Assembly (NCBI RefSeq): GCF_004348335.1
Contig: NZ_SMJW01000029.1
Span: 1-45,968 of the forward strand
Direction: 5' to 3'
DNA length: 45,968 nucleotides
From: Actinomadura bangladeshensis
GTDB lineage: Bacteria > Actinomycetota > Actinomycetes > Streptosporangiales > Streptosporangiaceae
Shown here: positions 1 to 8,642 of the stretch, piece by piece
Layout of the letters: each line of letters begins with the position of its first letter
Position numbering within the stretch: position 1 is the stretch's first letter
Notes under the pieces: model-generated
What the model saw: the letters and a program-made list of their open reading frames with translations, nothing else
What the model was told of the DNA's origin: nothing
Database searches by the model: none
Made by a program: the position numbers and the translations under genes

Positions 1-23
1 GCGGAGATTTGTATAAGAGACAG
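1..23. other. Residual Nextera/Tn5 library adapter
   Basis: Positions 5-23 match the 19-bp Tn5 mosaic end used in Nextera libraries, with one mismatch (T for G at position 9). The flanking GCGG is close to the read-2 arm. The reverse complement lies at the other end of the window. This is an artefact, not genomic DNA, and it cuts the first gene. Confidence 0.95.
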
Positions 24-1260
24 AGCTGCTGGCCCGCGACACGGCCTCGCGGCGCAGCGTGGTGAGCGCGGCCGACATCGTCGGCATCATCGTGCAGCCG
101 AGCCCGATGCCCCGCACGACCAGCGCGCCGCCGAGCAGCCAGTAGGAGGTGTCGGCCGTGACCAGGGCGAACGGGACGGTGCCGAGCACCAGCAGCGCGA
201 TGCCGAGCGGCACGATGCGGCCGGCCCCGAACCGGTCGGTGACCACACCGGCCACCGGCATCGCGAGGGCCGCGCCGATGCCCTGCGGGGCCAGCAGCAG
301 GCCCGCGGCGAACGCCCCCTCGCCGTGCGCGGTCTGGTAGAAGAGCGGGATCAGCAGCATCGAGCCCATCAGCGCGATGCCGACGAGGAACACCGCGGCG
401 GACGCGGTCGCGAACGTCCGGTCGGTGAACAGCCGGACGTCGATCAGGGAGCGCTCGCGGCGGCGCAGGCTGTGCAGCACGAACAGGCCCACCAGGACCG
501 CGCCCGCGATCAGCCAGCCGACCGTCGTGGCGTTGCCGAAGCCGCCCTCGCTGCTCGCGGTGGACAGGCCGTAGATCAGCAGCGCGAACCCGGGCGGCAG
601 CAGGAGCAGACCGCGCAGGTCCAGCGCCGACGCGCCGCCCTCGCCCCGGCCGCGCGGCACCTTCCACCAGGCGAGCGCGAAGGCGAGCGCGCCGACCGGC
701 ACGTTCACGAAGAAGATCCAGCGCCAGTCGACGTCCTCGACCAGCCAGCCGCCGATCACCGGGCCGAGGACGGGCCCGAGCAGCATCGGCACGCCGACGA
801 TGCTCATGATCCGGCCGAGCCGGCGCGGTCCGGCCGCCATCGTCAGGATGGCCATCCCGGTCGGCATCAGCATGCCGCCGCCGAGCCCCTGCACCACCCG
901 GAAGACGATCAGCGAGCCGATGTTCCAGGCCGAGCCGGACAGCACGGACCCGGCCACGAACAGCACGATCGAGGTCAGCCACACGCTCCGCCCGCCGAAC
1001 CGGTCGACGGCCCAGCCGGTGAGCGGGATGACGCTGCCCATGGCCAGCAGGTAGCCGGTGATGACCCACTGGATCGTGGACAGGTCGGTGTGGAAGTCGC
1101 GCCCGAGCGTCTCCAGGGCCACGTTGACGATCGTGGTGTCCAGGATCGCCATCACGGTGCCGGCGACGATCACGAGGCCGAGCACGATCGTGCGCCGGTC
1201 GAGCCGTTCGCCGCCGGTGCCGCCCGGCGGCGCCACCTTGGTGGACGGGCTTTCGGCCAT
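24..1260 (-). CDS. DHA2-type MFS drug efflux transporter, C-terminus cut off by contig end
   Basis: A proton-driven multidrug exporter of the 14-TM EmrB/QacA type in the cytoplasmic membrane. Translation from ATG at 1260 gives about 412 residues before the adapter. The TM1 motif ILDTTIVNVAL, the motif-A-like loop GWAVDRFGGR, the VFRVVQGLGGG segment and the antiporter motif C (LGPVLGPVIGGWL) are all visible, followed by the FFVNVPVG signature. Complete members have about 470-530 residues, so roughly the last quarter is missing. The gene is divergent from a MarR regulator 114 bp away, with two near-identical palindromes between them. That is the standard arrangement for a drug-responsive pump under local repression. 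The substrate cannot be read from sequence. Confidence 0.93.
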
Positions 1261-1323
1261 GTCGCCCCCCTTGCCTGAAGGTCCGGTAGCCCGGAGTCCC
1301 CGTGGCTCAAGACGTGAAACATC

Positions 1324-1371
1324 TTGAAGTTCAATGTTTTGCAGTGCATCACGAAATATGTTGAACTTCAA
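1324..1371. promoter_or_regulatory. Paired MarR-type operator sites
   Basis: Two 11-bp palindromes, TTGAAGTTCAA (1324-1334) and TTGAACTTCAA (1361-1371), are 37 bp apart centre to centre and are reverse complements of each other. The left site is also framed by AAACAT (1318-1323) and ATGTTT (1334-1339). The shape fits MarR-family dimers. The right site ends 3 nt before the regulator's ATG, so binding would probably block that gene, while the left site faces the pump gene. Confidence 0.6.
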
Positions 1372-1374
1372 GGT

Positions 1375-1854
1375 ATGTCCGAGGACGGATTCGCCGCCGA
1401 CGCGTCGATCGACGCCGACATGGAGACGATGGTGCAGCTCCTGAGCCGGACGATGCGCGGCATGAAGGGCGCGCGCCCCGAAGCCGAGGACCTCATCCAC
1501 CGGGTGAAGGAGGCCGGGCTCGGGCCCCGGCACGTGCCCGCGCTGATGCAGCTCGTCCTGCACGGCCCGGCGCCGGTGGGCGTCCTCGCCCGGCACATGG
1601 CGCTCAACCCCGCCACGGTCAGCCAGCTCGTCGGCGAGCTGCAGCGCGGCGGCTTCGTCGAGCGCCGGCCGGACGAGCGGGACCGCCGCCGCATGATCGT
1701 CAGCCTGGCCGAGGCGCACCGCGCGGCGATCGAGCGGTTCGCCTGGCGCCGGCTGCGCCCGCTGCGCGCCACGCTGGAGGCGCTGACCCCGACCGAGCGG
1801 AGCCACTTCCTGCACGGCTGGCGCACGCTCGCCGAGAACATGGAGCGCGGGTGA
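1375..1854 (+). CDS. MarR-family transcriptional regulator
   Basis: A dimeric winged-helix repressor of 159 residues, typical length for MarR. The recognition helix region (LARHMALNPATVSQLVGEL) sits near residues 66-85, and the wing carries the charged DERDRRR motif after ERRP. The ATG at 1375 is chosen because the in-frame extension upstream (TTG at 1324) runs through the palindromic sites; only a weak AAGG lies just before the ATG. It is divergent from the DHA2 pump and most likely represses both genes until a small phenolic or drug ligand binds; the ligand is unknown. The reading frame ends 30 bp before the convergent csoR. Confidence 0.88.
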   Translation: MSEDGFAADASIDADMETMVQLLSRTMRGMKGARPEAEDLIHRVKEAGLGPRHVPALMQLVLHGPAPVGVLARHMALNPATVSQLVGELQRGGFVERRPDERDRRRMIVSLAEAHRAAIERFAWRRLRPLRATLEALTPTERSHFLHGWRTLAENMERG

Positions 1855-1884
1855 TCACCGCGGGCCGCGGTTCGGCGGCCGGGG

Positions 1885-2184
1885 TCAGCCGCGGCGCATG
1901 AGGCGGCCGACGGCGGCCATCAGCTCGGTGGACATCGCGTCGCCCTTGCCCTCCTCGGCGCCCTCCGCCACGCAGTGCCGGACGTGCCCGTCCAGCAGGC
2001 CGAGCGCCACCTTGTCCAGCGCGGCCTGGACGGCGCTGATCTGGGTGAGGATGTCGATGCAGTAGCGGTCGTCCTCGACCATCCGGTCGATGCCGCGCAC
2101 CTGGCCCTCGATCCGGGCCAGCCGGGTCTGCAGCTGGTCCTTGGTGGCGGTGTACCCGCGGGTGGGGGTCTCGCTGGTCGCCAT
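1885..2184 (-). CDS. csoR: CsoR-type copper-sensing repressor
   Basis: A small all-helical (DUF156) repressor of 99 residues. Cys42, His67 and Cys71 reproduce the spacing of the Cu(I) ligands Cys36-His61-Cys65 of Mycobacterium tuberculosis CsoR, so copper is the likely signal rather than nickel or a persulfide. ATG at 2184 follows a clear GGAGG ribosome site; an upstream in-frame start would run through that site. A G/C-tract palindrome at 2221-2254 is a good autoregulatory operator. No copper ATPase or chaperone lies beside it; copC and copD are 7.7 kb away and could be a second target, which is inference. Confidence 0.88.
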   Translation of the reverse strand: MATSETPTRGYTATKDQLQTRLARIEGQVRGIDRMVEDDRYCIDILTQISAVQAALDKVALGLLDGHVRHCVAEGAEEGKGDAMSTELMAAVGRLMRRG

Positions 2185-2220
2185 TACCGTCCTCCGCAAT
2201 CCTTCCGAGGGCGCACGCCC

Positions 2221-2254
2221 GGGTACCCCTGGGGGACATCCCCCAACAGGTACC
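2221..2254. promoter_or_regulatory. Putative CsoR operator
   Basis: An imperfect inverted repeat framed by GGTACC at both ends, with a G5 tract (2231-2235) facing a C5 tract (2240-2244) across a 4-nt centre. CsoR/RcnR proteins typically read such G/C tracts inside dyads ending in TACC/GGTA. It lies 37 bp upstream of the csoR start. Confidence 0.55.
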
Positions 2255-2271
2255 TTATGCGCTGCCCGGGG

Positions 2272-2904
2272 TTACGGCGGCGGGACGTTCCAGGCGCTGA
2301 CGACCGGCCGGTCATGCTCGGTGCCGAGCGCCGAGAGCGTGCCGGTGCCGAGCATGAACAGCCGCCCGAGCGCGGGCTCCAGGCCGAGCCACCGCGCCGT
2401 CAGTACCCGCAGGAAGTGGCCGTGCGCGACGAGCGCTACGTCGCCCTTCGCGAGCAGGCCCTTCGCGAGCAGGCCCTCCGCGAGCAGGCCGTCCGCGAGC
2501 GGTCCGACCCGCGCGAGCACCGCGTCGGCCCGCGCGCCGACCTGGTCGACGGTCTCGCCCGGATGCCCGGCGTCGCCGGGGACGACCCCGTCGTCCCAGA
2601 GGAACCAGCCGGGGCGGGTCTCCCGGATCTCGGCCGTGGTGATCCCCTCGTAGCCGCCGTAGTCCCACTCCCGCAGGTCCGGGTCGGTCTCCGCGGCCGG
2701 CAGCCCGGCGAGCCCGGCGGTCCGCCGCGCCCGCTCCGCCGGGCTGACCAGCGTCCGCACGATGCGCCGCTCCTTGAGCGCCGGGCGCAGGGCCCGCGCC
2801 TGCTCCTCGCCGCGCGCGGTCAGCGGCACGTCCGTCAGCCCGGTGTGCCGCCGCGCCCGGCTCCACTCGGTCTCCCCGTGCCGCACCAAGATCAGCTCTC
2901 CCAT
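2272..2904 (-). CDS. Histidine phosphatase family protein (phosphoglycerate mutase-like)
   Basis: A cytoplasmic phosphatase of 210 residues using a phosphohistidine intermediate. The catalytic RHGET motif is at residues 8-12, and the second histidine lies in VALVAHGHFLRV near the C-terminus. The substrate is not predictable; actinobacterial relatives are often annotated acid phosphatase or broad-specificity phosphatase. It has an unusual low-complexity insert around residues 134-153, where a GLLAK/GLLAE pentapeptide is repeated, encoded by a tandem 15-bp DNA repeat just before the second catalytic histidine. ATG at 2904 was chosen because it begins immediately before the beta strand leading to RHG. 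Confidence 0.9.
   Translation of the reverse strand: MGELILVRHGETEWSRARRHTGLTDVPLTARGEEQARALRPALKERRIVRTLVSPAERARRTAGLAGLPAAETDPDLREWDYGGYEGITTAEIRETRPGWFLWDDGVVPGDAGHPGETVDQVGARADAVLARVGPLADGLLAEGLLAKGLLAKGDVALVAHGHFLRVLTARWLGLEPALGRLFMLGTGTLSALGTEHDRPVVSAWNVPPP
2446..2505 (-). repeat. Tandem 15-bp repeat, 4 copies, inside phosphatase gene
   Basis: Units begin at 2446, 2461, 2476 and 2491. The first two are identical (CTTCGCGAGCAGGCC), the third differs by one base and the fourth by several. Because 15 is a multiple of three, copy number changes would keep the frame and add or remove one pentapeptide each. Confidence 0.85.
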
Positions 2905-2975
2905 GGTGGAGTGTCTACCCGGCGGGCGGGCGCACCGGAACCCCGGGAAGGGTGAGGACGCGGGGGAGATCCGTG

Positions 2976-4091
2976 TCAGTCCAGGACCGACGTGAGCGGG
3001 GTGTAGGGGAGGCCGTGGGCCTCGGCGACGTGGTCGTAGACGAGGTCGCCGGCGTGCGTGTTGAGGCCCCGCGCCAGTGCTCCGTTCTCGCGGAGGGCCC
3101 GGTGCCAGCCCTTGTCGGCGATCTGCACGGCGTAGGGGAGCGTCACGCCGGTGAGGGCGTAGGTCGAGGTGTTCGGGACGGAGCCGGGCATGTTCGCCAC
3201 GCAGTAGAACGTCGAGCCGTGCACCGTGTAGGTCGGGTCGGCGTGCGTGGTGGGGCGGGAGTCCTCGAAGCAGCCGCCCTGGTCGATGGCGATGTCCACC
3301 AGGACGGAACCGGCCTTCATCGCGGCGACCAGGTCATTGGAGATCAGCTTGGGCGCGCGGGCCCCGGGGATGAGCACGGCGCCGATGACGAGGTCGGCGG
3401 CGCGGGCCTCCTGCTCGACGGTGTAGGAGTTGGACACGAGCGTCCGGAGCCGGCCCTGGTAGATCGCGTCGATGTGCCGCAGGCGGTCGACGTTCACGTC
3501 CATGACGGTCACGTCCGCGCCCATCCCGACGGCGATCTGCGCGGCGTTGAGGCCGGACACGCCGCCGCCGATGACGACGACCTTGGCCGGGGCCACGCCC
3601 GGCACGCCGCCCGGCAGCACGCCGCGCCCTCCGTTGGACGCCATGAGGTTGTAGGCGCCGACCTGCGGGGCGAGCCGCCCGGCGACCTCCGACATGGGCG
3701 CGAGCAGCGGCAGCGACCGGTCCGGCAGCTGGACGGTCTCGTAGGCGATCGCGGTGACGCCGGCGGCCAGCAGCGCGTCGGTGCACGCGCGGGACGCGGC
3801 GAGGTGCAGGTAGGCGAACAGGACCTGGCCGCGGCGCATCCGGTGGTACTCGGCCGCGACCGGCTCCTTGACCTTGAGGATCAGCTCGCCCTCGGCCCAC
3901 ACCTCGTCCGGGCCGTCCAGGATCTTGGCGCCGGCGGCGGCGTAGTCGTCGTCGGGGATCGCCGATCCGAGGCCGGCGCCGCGCTCGGCGAACACCTCGT
4001 GGCCGTGCCGGGTCAGCTCGTGCACGCCCGCCGGTGTGATCGCCACCCGGTACTCGTGGTTCTTGATCTCTCGCGGCACGCCGATCTTCAC
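2976..4091 (-). CDS. ald: Alanine dehydrogenase
   Basis: An NAD-dependent enzyme that interconverts L-alanine and pyruvate plus ammonia; mycobacterial homologues also reduce glyoxylate. It is 371 residues, the normal length. Arg15, Lys75 and His96 are at the positions known for substrate binding and catalysis in M. tuberculosis Ald. The nucleotide fold shows VVVIGGGVSG around residue 170, and VDIAIDQGGCFEDS holds the conserved catalytic aspartate. The start is GTG at 4091 behind GAGGAG. A small inverted repeat (CACGCTG, 4108-4114, with its complement at 4132-4138) lies in the leader region. In actinomycetes ald usually responds to alanine, redox or nitrogen state; no operator is recognised here. 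Confidence 0.97.
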   Translation of the reverse strand: MKIGVPREIKNHEYRVAITPAGVHELTRHGHEVFAERGAGLGSAIPDDDYAAAGAKILDGPDEVWAEGELILKVKEPVAAEYHRMRRGQVLFAYLHLAASRACTDALLAAGVTAIAYETVQLPDRSLPLLAPMSEVAGRLAPQVGAYNLMASNGGRGVLPGGVPGVAPAKVVVIGGGVSGLNAAQIAVGMGADVTVMDVNVDRLRHIDAIYQGRLRTLVSNSYTVEQEARAADLVIGAVLIPGARAPKLISNDLVAAMKAGSVLVDIAIDQGGCFEDSRPTTHADPTYTVHGSTFYCVANMPGSVPNTSTYALTGVTLPYAVQIADKGWHRALRENGALARGLNTHAGDLVYDHVAEAHGLPYTPLTSVLD

Positions 4092-4244
4092 CGGGGGCTC
4101 CTCTGTCCACGCTGACCAGGACCTGTGCTTCCAGCGTGCGGTCGGGGGCCCGCCTCCGGCTACGAGCAGTGTGTCAAGGCATCGGCCCCATCGGCGACAC
4201 TCTGTAAAGGCCGGCGGGCCCGGCGGCCGGTGGAACGTTGCACG

Positions 4245-5423
4245 CTACGGGCGCGTCGGCAGCCACTCGTCGGCGATCGCGACCGTCAGCTGCTCCAGCA
4301 GCGGCCCGGTCCGCCGGACGCGGCGCTCCTCGTCCGGCTCGATGTCGGCCAGCGCGTACGCGGCCTGGATCCGCGCCTTGCGCAGCTGCTCGCCGGTGAG
4401 CGCCCGGCGGCCGGCCACCGCGACGACCGGCGCGCCCGCCCGGGCGGCGGCGCGGGCCGCCCCGATCGGCGCGGTGCCGCGCAGCGACCGGGTGTCGAGC
4501 GTGCCCTCGCCGGTGACGACGAGGCGGGCGCCGCGCGCCTTGCCGGCGAAGCCCAGCAGGTCGAGCAGCAGCGCCGGGCCCGGCTCGATCGTCGCGCCGA
4601 GGAAGGTCAGCGCGGCGAACCCGACGCCGCCGGACGTCCCGGCGCCCGGCAGGTCGCGGGCCGCCCGGCGGGCCGCCGCCTCCGCGAGATCGGCCCAGCG
4701 GCGCAGCCCGGCGTCCAGCACCCGCACCTCGTCGCGGCTCGCGCCGCGGCGCGGGCCGTCCACGGCGGCGGCGCCGGTGCGGCCGAGCAGCGGCCCCGCG
4801 GAGTCGCCCGCCACCACCACCTCGACCCCCGACAGGTCGGGCAGCCCGCGCAGGTCGAGGGCGTGCAGCGAGCGCAGCGCCGCCCCGCCCGGCGGCAGGT
4901 CCTTGCCGAGCGCGTCCAGCAGCCGCCCGCCGAGCCCCTGCACGAGGCCGGCGCCGCCGTCGGTGCAGGCGCCGCCGCCGAGGCCGAGCACGATCCGGCG
5001 GGCGCCGAGCCGTAACGCGTGCGCGACCAGCTGGCCCGTCCCGAGGCTGGAGGCGGTCAGCGGGCGCGGCTTGCCGCCCGGCAGCCGGCGCAGCCCGGAC
5101 GCCTCGGCCAGCTCCACCACCGCGCTGCGGCCGTTCAGCGCCAGCCGCGCGGTGACCGGCCGCCCCGTCGGCCCGCACACCTCGACCTGGACCCGGCGCC
5201 ACCCGGCCGCGACCGCCGCCTCCACGGTGCCCTCGCCGCCGTCGGCCACGGGCAGCTCCACCAGCGGGACGTCCGGCCGGGCACGGCGCAGCCCGGCCGC
5301 GAGATGCCGGGCCGCCTGCGCCGCGGTCAGCGCCCCCGGGAACCTGTCAGGCGCCAGCAGGACGTGACCCGGCGGAGACGGACGGGAGGGAGAGTCCGCG
5401 GACACCACAGCCACGCCTTTCAC
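4245..5423 (-). CDS. Glycerate kinase (GlxK/GarK type)
   Basis: Phosphorylates D-glycerate using ATP, probably giving 2-phosphoglycerate, and so links glyoxylate or serine degradation with glycolysis. It is 392 residues. The N-terminal HVLLAPDRFPGALTAAQAA matches the family's APDSFKGSLSA signature. LGLGGGACTDGGAGLVQGLG is the conserved glycine-rich segment, and VVTGEGTLDTRSLRGTAPIG is the C-terminal family motif. The usual central DVxNPLLG motif reads AGDSAGPLLG. The listed GTG start lacks a clear ribosome site, and one of the GTG codons a few residues inside could be the true start. Confidence 0.92.
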   Translation of the reverse strand: MKGVAVVSADSPSRPSPPGHVLLAPDRFPGALTAAQAARHLAAGLRRARPDVPLVELPVADGGEGTVEAAVAAGWRRVQVEVCGPTGRPVTARLALNGRSAVVELAEASGLRRLPGGKPRPLTASSLGTGQLVAHALRLGARRIVLGLGGGACTDGGAGLVQGLGGRLLDALGKDLPPGGAALRSLHALDLRGLPDLSGVEVVVAGDSAGPLLGRTGAAAVDGPRRGASRDEVRVLDAGLRRWADLAEAAARRAARDLPGAGTSGGVGFAALTFLGATIEPGPALLLDLLGFAGKARGARLVVTGEGTLDTRSLRGTAPIGAARAAARAGAPVVAVAGRRALTGEQLRKARIQAAYALADIEPDEERRVRRTGPLLEQLTVAIADEWLPTRP

Positions 5424-5533
5424 GCCGGGAGGTAAAGCCCTACCTTCTGCTTACGCCATGACGGCACTATTTGACACCCGCAAACGCGTCCCAGAGTCTC
5501 AAATGGCCGCAGAGCCGTGTTCTCCCGGAGCGG

Positions 5534-6979
5534 CTACCGCACGTCCAGCCACTGCTCGATCGGGTTGATCGCGAAGAAGACCAGGAACAGCAGCACCACC
5601 GGCCACAGCCAGACCGACACCTCGCGGATCTTGCCCTTGGCCAGCTTGATCAGCGCGTAGGCGACCATCCCGCCGCCGATCCCGATGGTGATCGAGAACG
5701 TGAACGGCATCAGCACGATGGTGAGGAACGCCGGGATCGTCAGCTCCAGGTCGCTCCAGTCCACCTTGGCGACCTGCGTCATCATCAGCGCGCCGACGAC
5801 GACCAGCGCGGGCGCGGCGGCCTGCGCGGGGACGGTCGCGGCGAGCGGGGTGAGGAACAGCGTCACCGTGAACAGCGCGCCGGTGGCGATGTTGGCGAGG
5901 CCGGTCCGGGCGCCCTCGCCGACGCCGGCCGCCGACTCCACGAACACCGTGTTGGCGGACGAGCTGGTGACGCCGCCGAACGCGGCGGACAGGCCGTCCA
6001 CCGACAGGATCCGGCCGAGCCGCGGCACCTCGCCCTTCTCGTTCAGCAGGCCCGCCTCGTCGCTGACCCCGAGGATCGTGCCCATCGCGTCGAAGAAGCC
6101 CGACAGCACCAGGGTGAACAGCACGACCAGCGCGGTGATCACCCCGGCCCGGCCGAACCCGCCGAACAGGTCGATCTCCCCGAACAGTCCGAAGTCGGGC
6201 GCGGCGAACAGCTTGTCGGGCATGTTCGGGGTGACGATGCCCCAGCCGCCCTCCTTGATGGAGGCGTTCTCCTGGATGGCGACCGCGCCGATCGTCCCGG
6301 CGATGATGCTGATCAGGATGGCGCCGGGCACCCGCCGCACGTACAGCACGATCATCAGCAGCAGGGTGAGCGCGAACACCAGCGTCGGCCAGGTGGCCAG
6401 GTGGCCGCCGGTGCCGAGGGACAGCGGCGGGCTCGTCGCGCTGGAGGTGACGAACCCCGAGTCGTAGAGGCCGACCAGCGCGATGAACGCGCCGATGCCG
6501 ACCGCGATCGCGTGCTTGAGCGCCAGCGGGATCGAGTTCATGATCCGCTCGCGGATGCCGGTCAGCGCGAGGACGATGATGACCACGCCCTCGATCACCA
6601 CCAGGCCCATCGCCTGCGGCCAGGTCATCACCGGCGCCGCCTGGAACGCCACCACCGCGTTGATGCCGAGGCCCGCGGCGAGCGCCAGCGGCGCGTTCCC
6701 GACCAGGCCCATGATCACCGTGGTGACCGCGGCGGACAGCGCGGTCATCGTGGTCAGCTGCGGAATCGACAGCGTCGCACCGGTGACGTCCTTCGCCCCG
6801 CCGAGGATGATCGGGTTCAGCAGGATGATGTAGGCCATCGCGAAGAACGTGGTGACCCCGCCGCGCAGCTCGCGCGGCACCGTGGTGCCCCGCGCGGTGA
6901 GTTCGAACAGCCGCTCCAGCGGCCCGCCCCCGCCGGCCGGCGGCGATTCGTCGGTCTTCGCGGTACTGATCTTGGACAT
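5534..6979 (-). CDS. NCS2-family purine permease (AzgA-like)
   Basis: A proton-coupled nucleobase importer in the cytoplasmic membrane, 481 residues with about 12-14 membrane segments. It belongs to the AzgA-like branch (adenine/guanine/hypoxanthine): FFAMAYIILLNP in the first membrane segment, the NAPLALAAGLGINAVVAF motif around residues 95-112, the FFDAMGTILG segment and SSSANTVFVESAAGVGEGAR, which is conserved in this branch. The start is ATG at 6979. No purine genes lie nearby. The 289 bp between this gene and the divergent regulator at 7269 must hold both promoters, but I see no riboswitch. Confidence 0.93.
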   Translation of the reverse strand: MSKISTAKTDESPPAGGGGPLERLFELTARGTTVPRELRGGVTTFFAMAYIILLNPIILGGAKDVTGATLSIPQLTTMTALSAAVTTVIMGLVGNAPLALAAGLGINAVVAFQAAPVMTWPQAMGLVVIEGVVIIVLALTGIRERIMNSIPLALKHAIAVGIGAFIALVGLYDSGFVTSSATSPPLSLGTGGHLATWPTLVFALTLLLMIVLYVRRVPGAILISIIAGTIGAVAIQENASIKEGGWGIVTPNMPDKLFAAPDFGLFGEIDLFGGFGRAGVITALVVLFTLVLSGFFDAMGTILGVSDEAGLLNEKGEVPRLGRILSVDGLSAAFGGVTSSSANTVFVESAAGVGEGARTGLANIATGALFTVTLFLTPLAATVPAQAAAPALVVVGALMMTQVAKVDWSDLELTIPAFLTIVLMPFTFSITIGIGGGMVAYALIKLAKGKIREVSVWLWPVVLLFLVFFAINPIEQWLDVR

Positions 6980-7268
6980 GGCGGGCGCTCATCTCTGCGC
7001 GGCGGTGGTTCCGGCGGCGTGGACGGGATTCGGGCGAGCACAGATTAGCCGGTGCGGACTCCGCAGCGTGACGGGGGCGATGGCGGGGCGGGGACGCGCC
7101 CTCCAGCCTGCCCCGATAGCCTGCCGTGGTGCGGATTCGAACACGCTTCGGTACCGAATACGGCGAATCGCGGGCCTGACCGGCCGGGGTATCGGCACAC
7201 TTGAGGACCTGAGTCGGCTTCTTCCTCGCCCCGCGCGCGGCGATTACCTGGTAGGCGGTGGTCACACG

Positions 7269-8567
7269 ATGGATCGGGAGACACTGGGGCAGCGCATCCG
7301 CGCCCTGCGGATCCGGCAGGGCGTGAGCCAGGCGCAGCTCGCCTTCCCCGAACTGTCCGACAGCTACATCTCGCTGATCGAGAGCGACAAGCGGGTGCCG
7401 GCCCCGAGCGTGGTGGAGCTGCTGGCCGCGAAGCTGAACTGCTCGGCGACCTACCTCGTCAGCGGCGTCAGCGAGGACGTCGTGGACGAGCTGCGCGTCA
7501 CCCTCGACTACGCCGAGATCGCGCTCAGCAACGGCGCGGCGGCCGAGGCGCGGGCCCGGTTCGCCGAGGTCCTCGCGAGCGCGGACGCGGTCGCGCTGCC
7601 CGACATGCTGCACCAGGCGCGCTGGGGGCACGCGCTCGCGCTGGAGGCCGCGGGCGAGCTGGAGGGGGCGATCGCCGAGCTGACCGCGCTGACCGAGGAG
7701 GCCTCCGCCGAGGCCGACCTCGACCACTGGGCGAAGGTGCACGTCGCGCTGAGCCGCTGCCTGCGCGAGCGCGGCGACGTCAGCGCCGGCGTCGAGGCGG
7801 CCGAGCGCGCGCTGCGGCACCTCATCGCCACCGGCGCCGACTCGACCGACGCGGCCGTGCTCCTCGGCGCGGCGCTGCTCGCCGCGTTCATCGAGCGCGG
7901 CGACCTCGTCCGGGCCCGCCAGCTCGCCGCCCAGCTCGTCGAGCGGGCCGAGCGGATCGGCAGCCCCCGGGCGCGGATGGTCGCCTGCTGGGAGGCCGCC
8001 TACGTCGCCGAGATCCGCGGCGAGTACGAGGAGGGCGTCACGCTCGCCGAGCGGGCCCTGATGCTGGCCGGCGACGGCGAGGACCCCCGCGACCTGAACC
8101 GGCTCCGCGTGATCTACGCCGGGCTGCTGCTGCGCGCCCGCCCCGACCAGGCCGCCCGCGCCCGCGAACTGCTGGCCCGGGTGCGCGGCGAGATCAGCGC
8201 CAGCTCGTCCGGGGAGATCGACGTCGCCTGGTGCCTGACCGAGCTGGCCCGTGCGGAGACCGCGCTCGGCCGTCCCGCCGAGGCGGTGGCGCTCGCCGAG
8301 GAGGCCCTCGACCTGCTCGGGGACGCCCCGCGCCGGGCCACCGCCGGGGCGCTGACCGTGCTCGGCGAGGCGTCGGTGCGGCTCGGCCGCCGCGACCGGG
8401 CCGTCGAGGTGCTGACCCGCGCCGCGACCTGCCTGGAGCAGATGGAGTCCTCCCGCGAGGCCGCGCAGGCGTGGTTCGACCTCGCCGAGGTCCTGTCCGA
8501 GGCCGGCACCGCCGAGGAGCCCCGGATGGCCGCCTACCGCCGCGCGCTCACCTGCGTGGGGGTGTAG
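7269..8567 (+). CDS. HTH-XRE regulator with TPR domain
   Basis: A cytoplasmic DNA-binding protein of 432 residues. An XRE-type helix-turn-helix occupies about residues 7-62 (GQRIRALRIRQGVSQAQLA). The rest, to the C-terminus, is alanine-rich helical repeats with TPR-like spacing (ERGDVSAGVEAAERALRH, RGEYEEGVTLAERALML). In actinomycetes this architecture is used by regulators controlled by a peptide or a partner protein. ATG at 7269 is chosen because the XRE domain begins immediately after it, although no strong ribosome site is visible. The DUF5685 gene begins 75 bp downstream but has its own -10-like element. The targets are unknown. Confidence 0.85.
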   Translation: MDRETLGQRIRALRIRQGVSQAQLAFPELSDSYISLIESDKRVPAPSVVELLAAKLNCSATYLVSGVSEDVVDELRVTLDYAEIALSNGAAAEARARFAEVLASADAVALPDMLHQARWGHALALEAAGELEGAIAELTALTEEASAEADLDHWAKVHVALSRCLRERGDVSAGVEAAERALRHLIATGADSTDAAVLLGAALLAAFIERGDLVRARQLAAQLVERAERIGSPRARMVACWEAAYVAEIRGEYEEGVTLAERALMLAGDGEDPRDLNRLRVIYAGLLLRARPDQAARARELLARVRGEISASSSGEIDVAWCLTELARAETALGRPAEAVALAEEALDLLGDAPRRATAGALTVLGEASVRLGRRDRAVEVLTRAATCLEQMESSREAAQAWFDLAEVLSEAGTAEEPRMAAYRRALTCVGV

Positions 8568-8610
8568 CCGAACCATCCCGAACCATCTCGGACGGCGCCG
8601 CGTCCATAAT
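8568..8610 (+). promoter_or_regulatory. Promoter with tandem 10-bp repeats before the DUF5685 gene
   Basis: CCGAACCATC occurs twice head-to-tail (8568-8577 and 8578-8587), one helical turn apart. A -10-like CATAAT follows at 8605-8610, so the second repeat falls on the -35 position. This looks like an activator or repressor site; the bound factor is unknown. Confidence 0.4.
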
Positions 8611-8642
8611 GCTGCGAATTGTTCGAGGTGGGGGAGTTGCTG

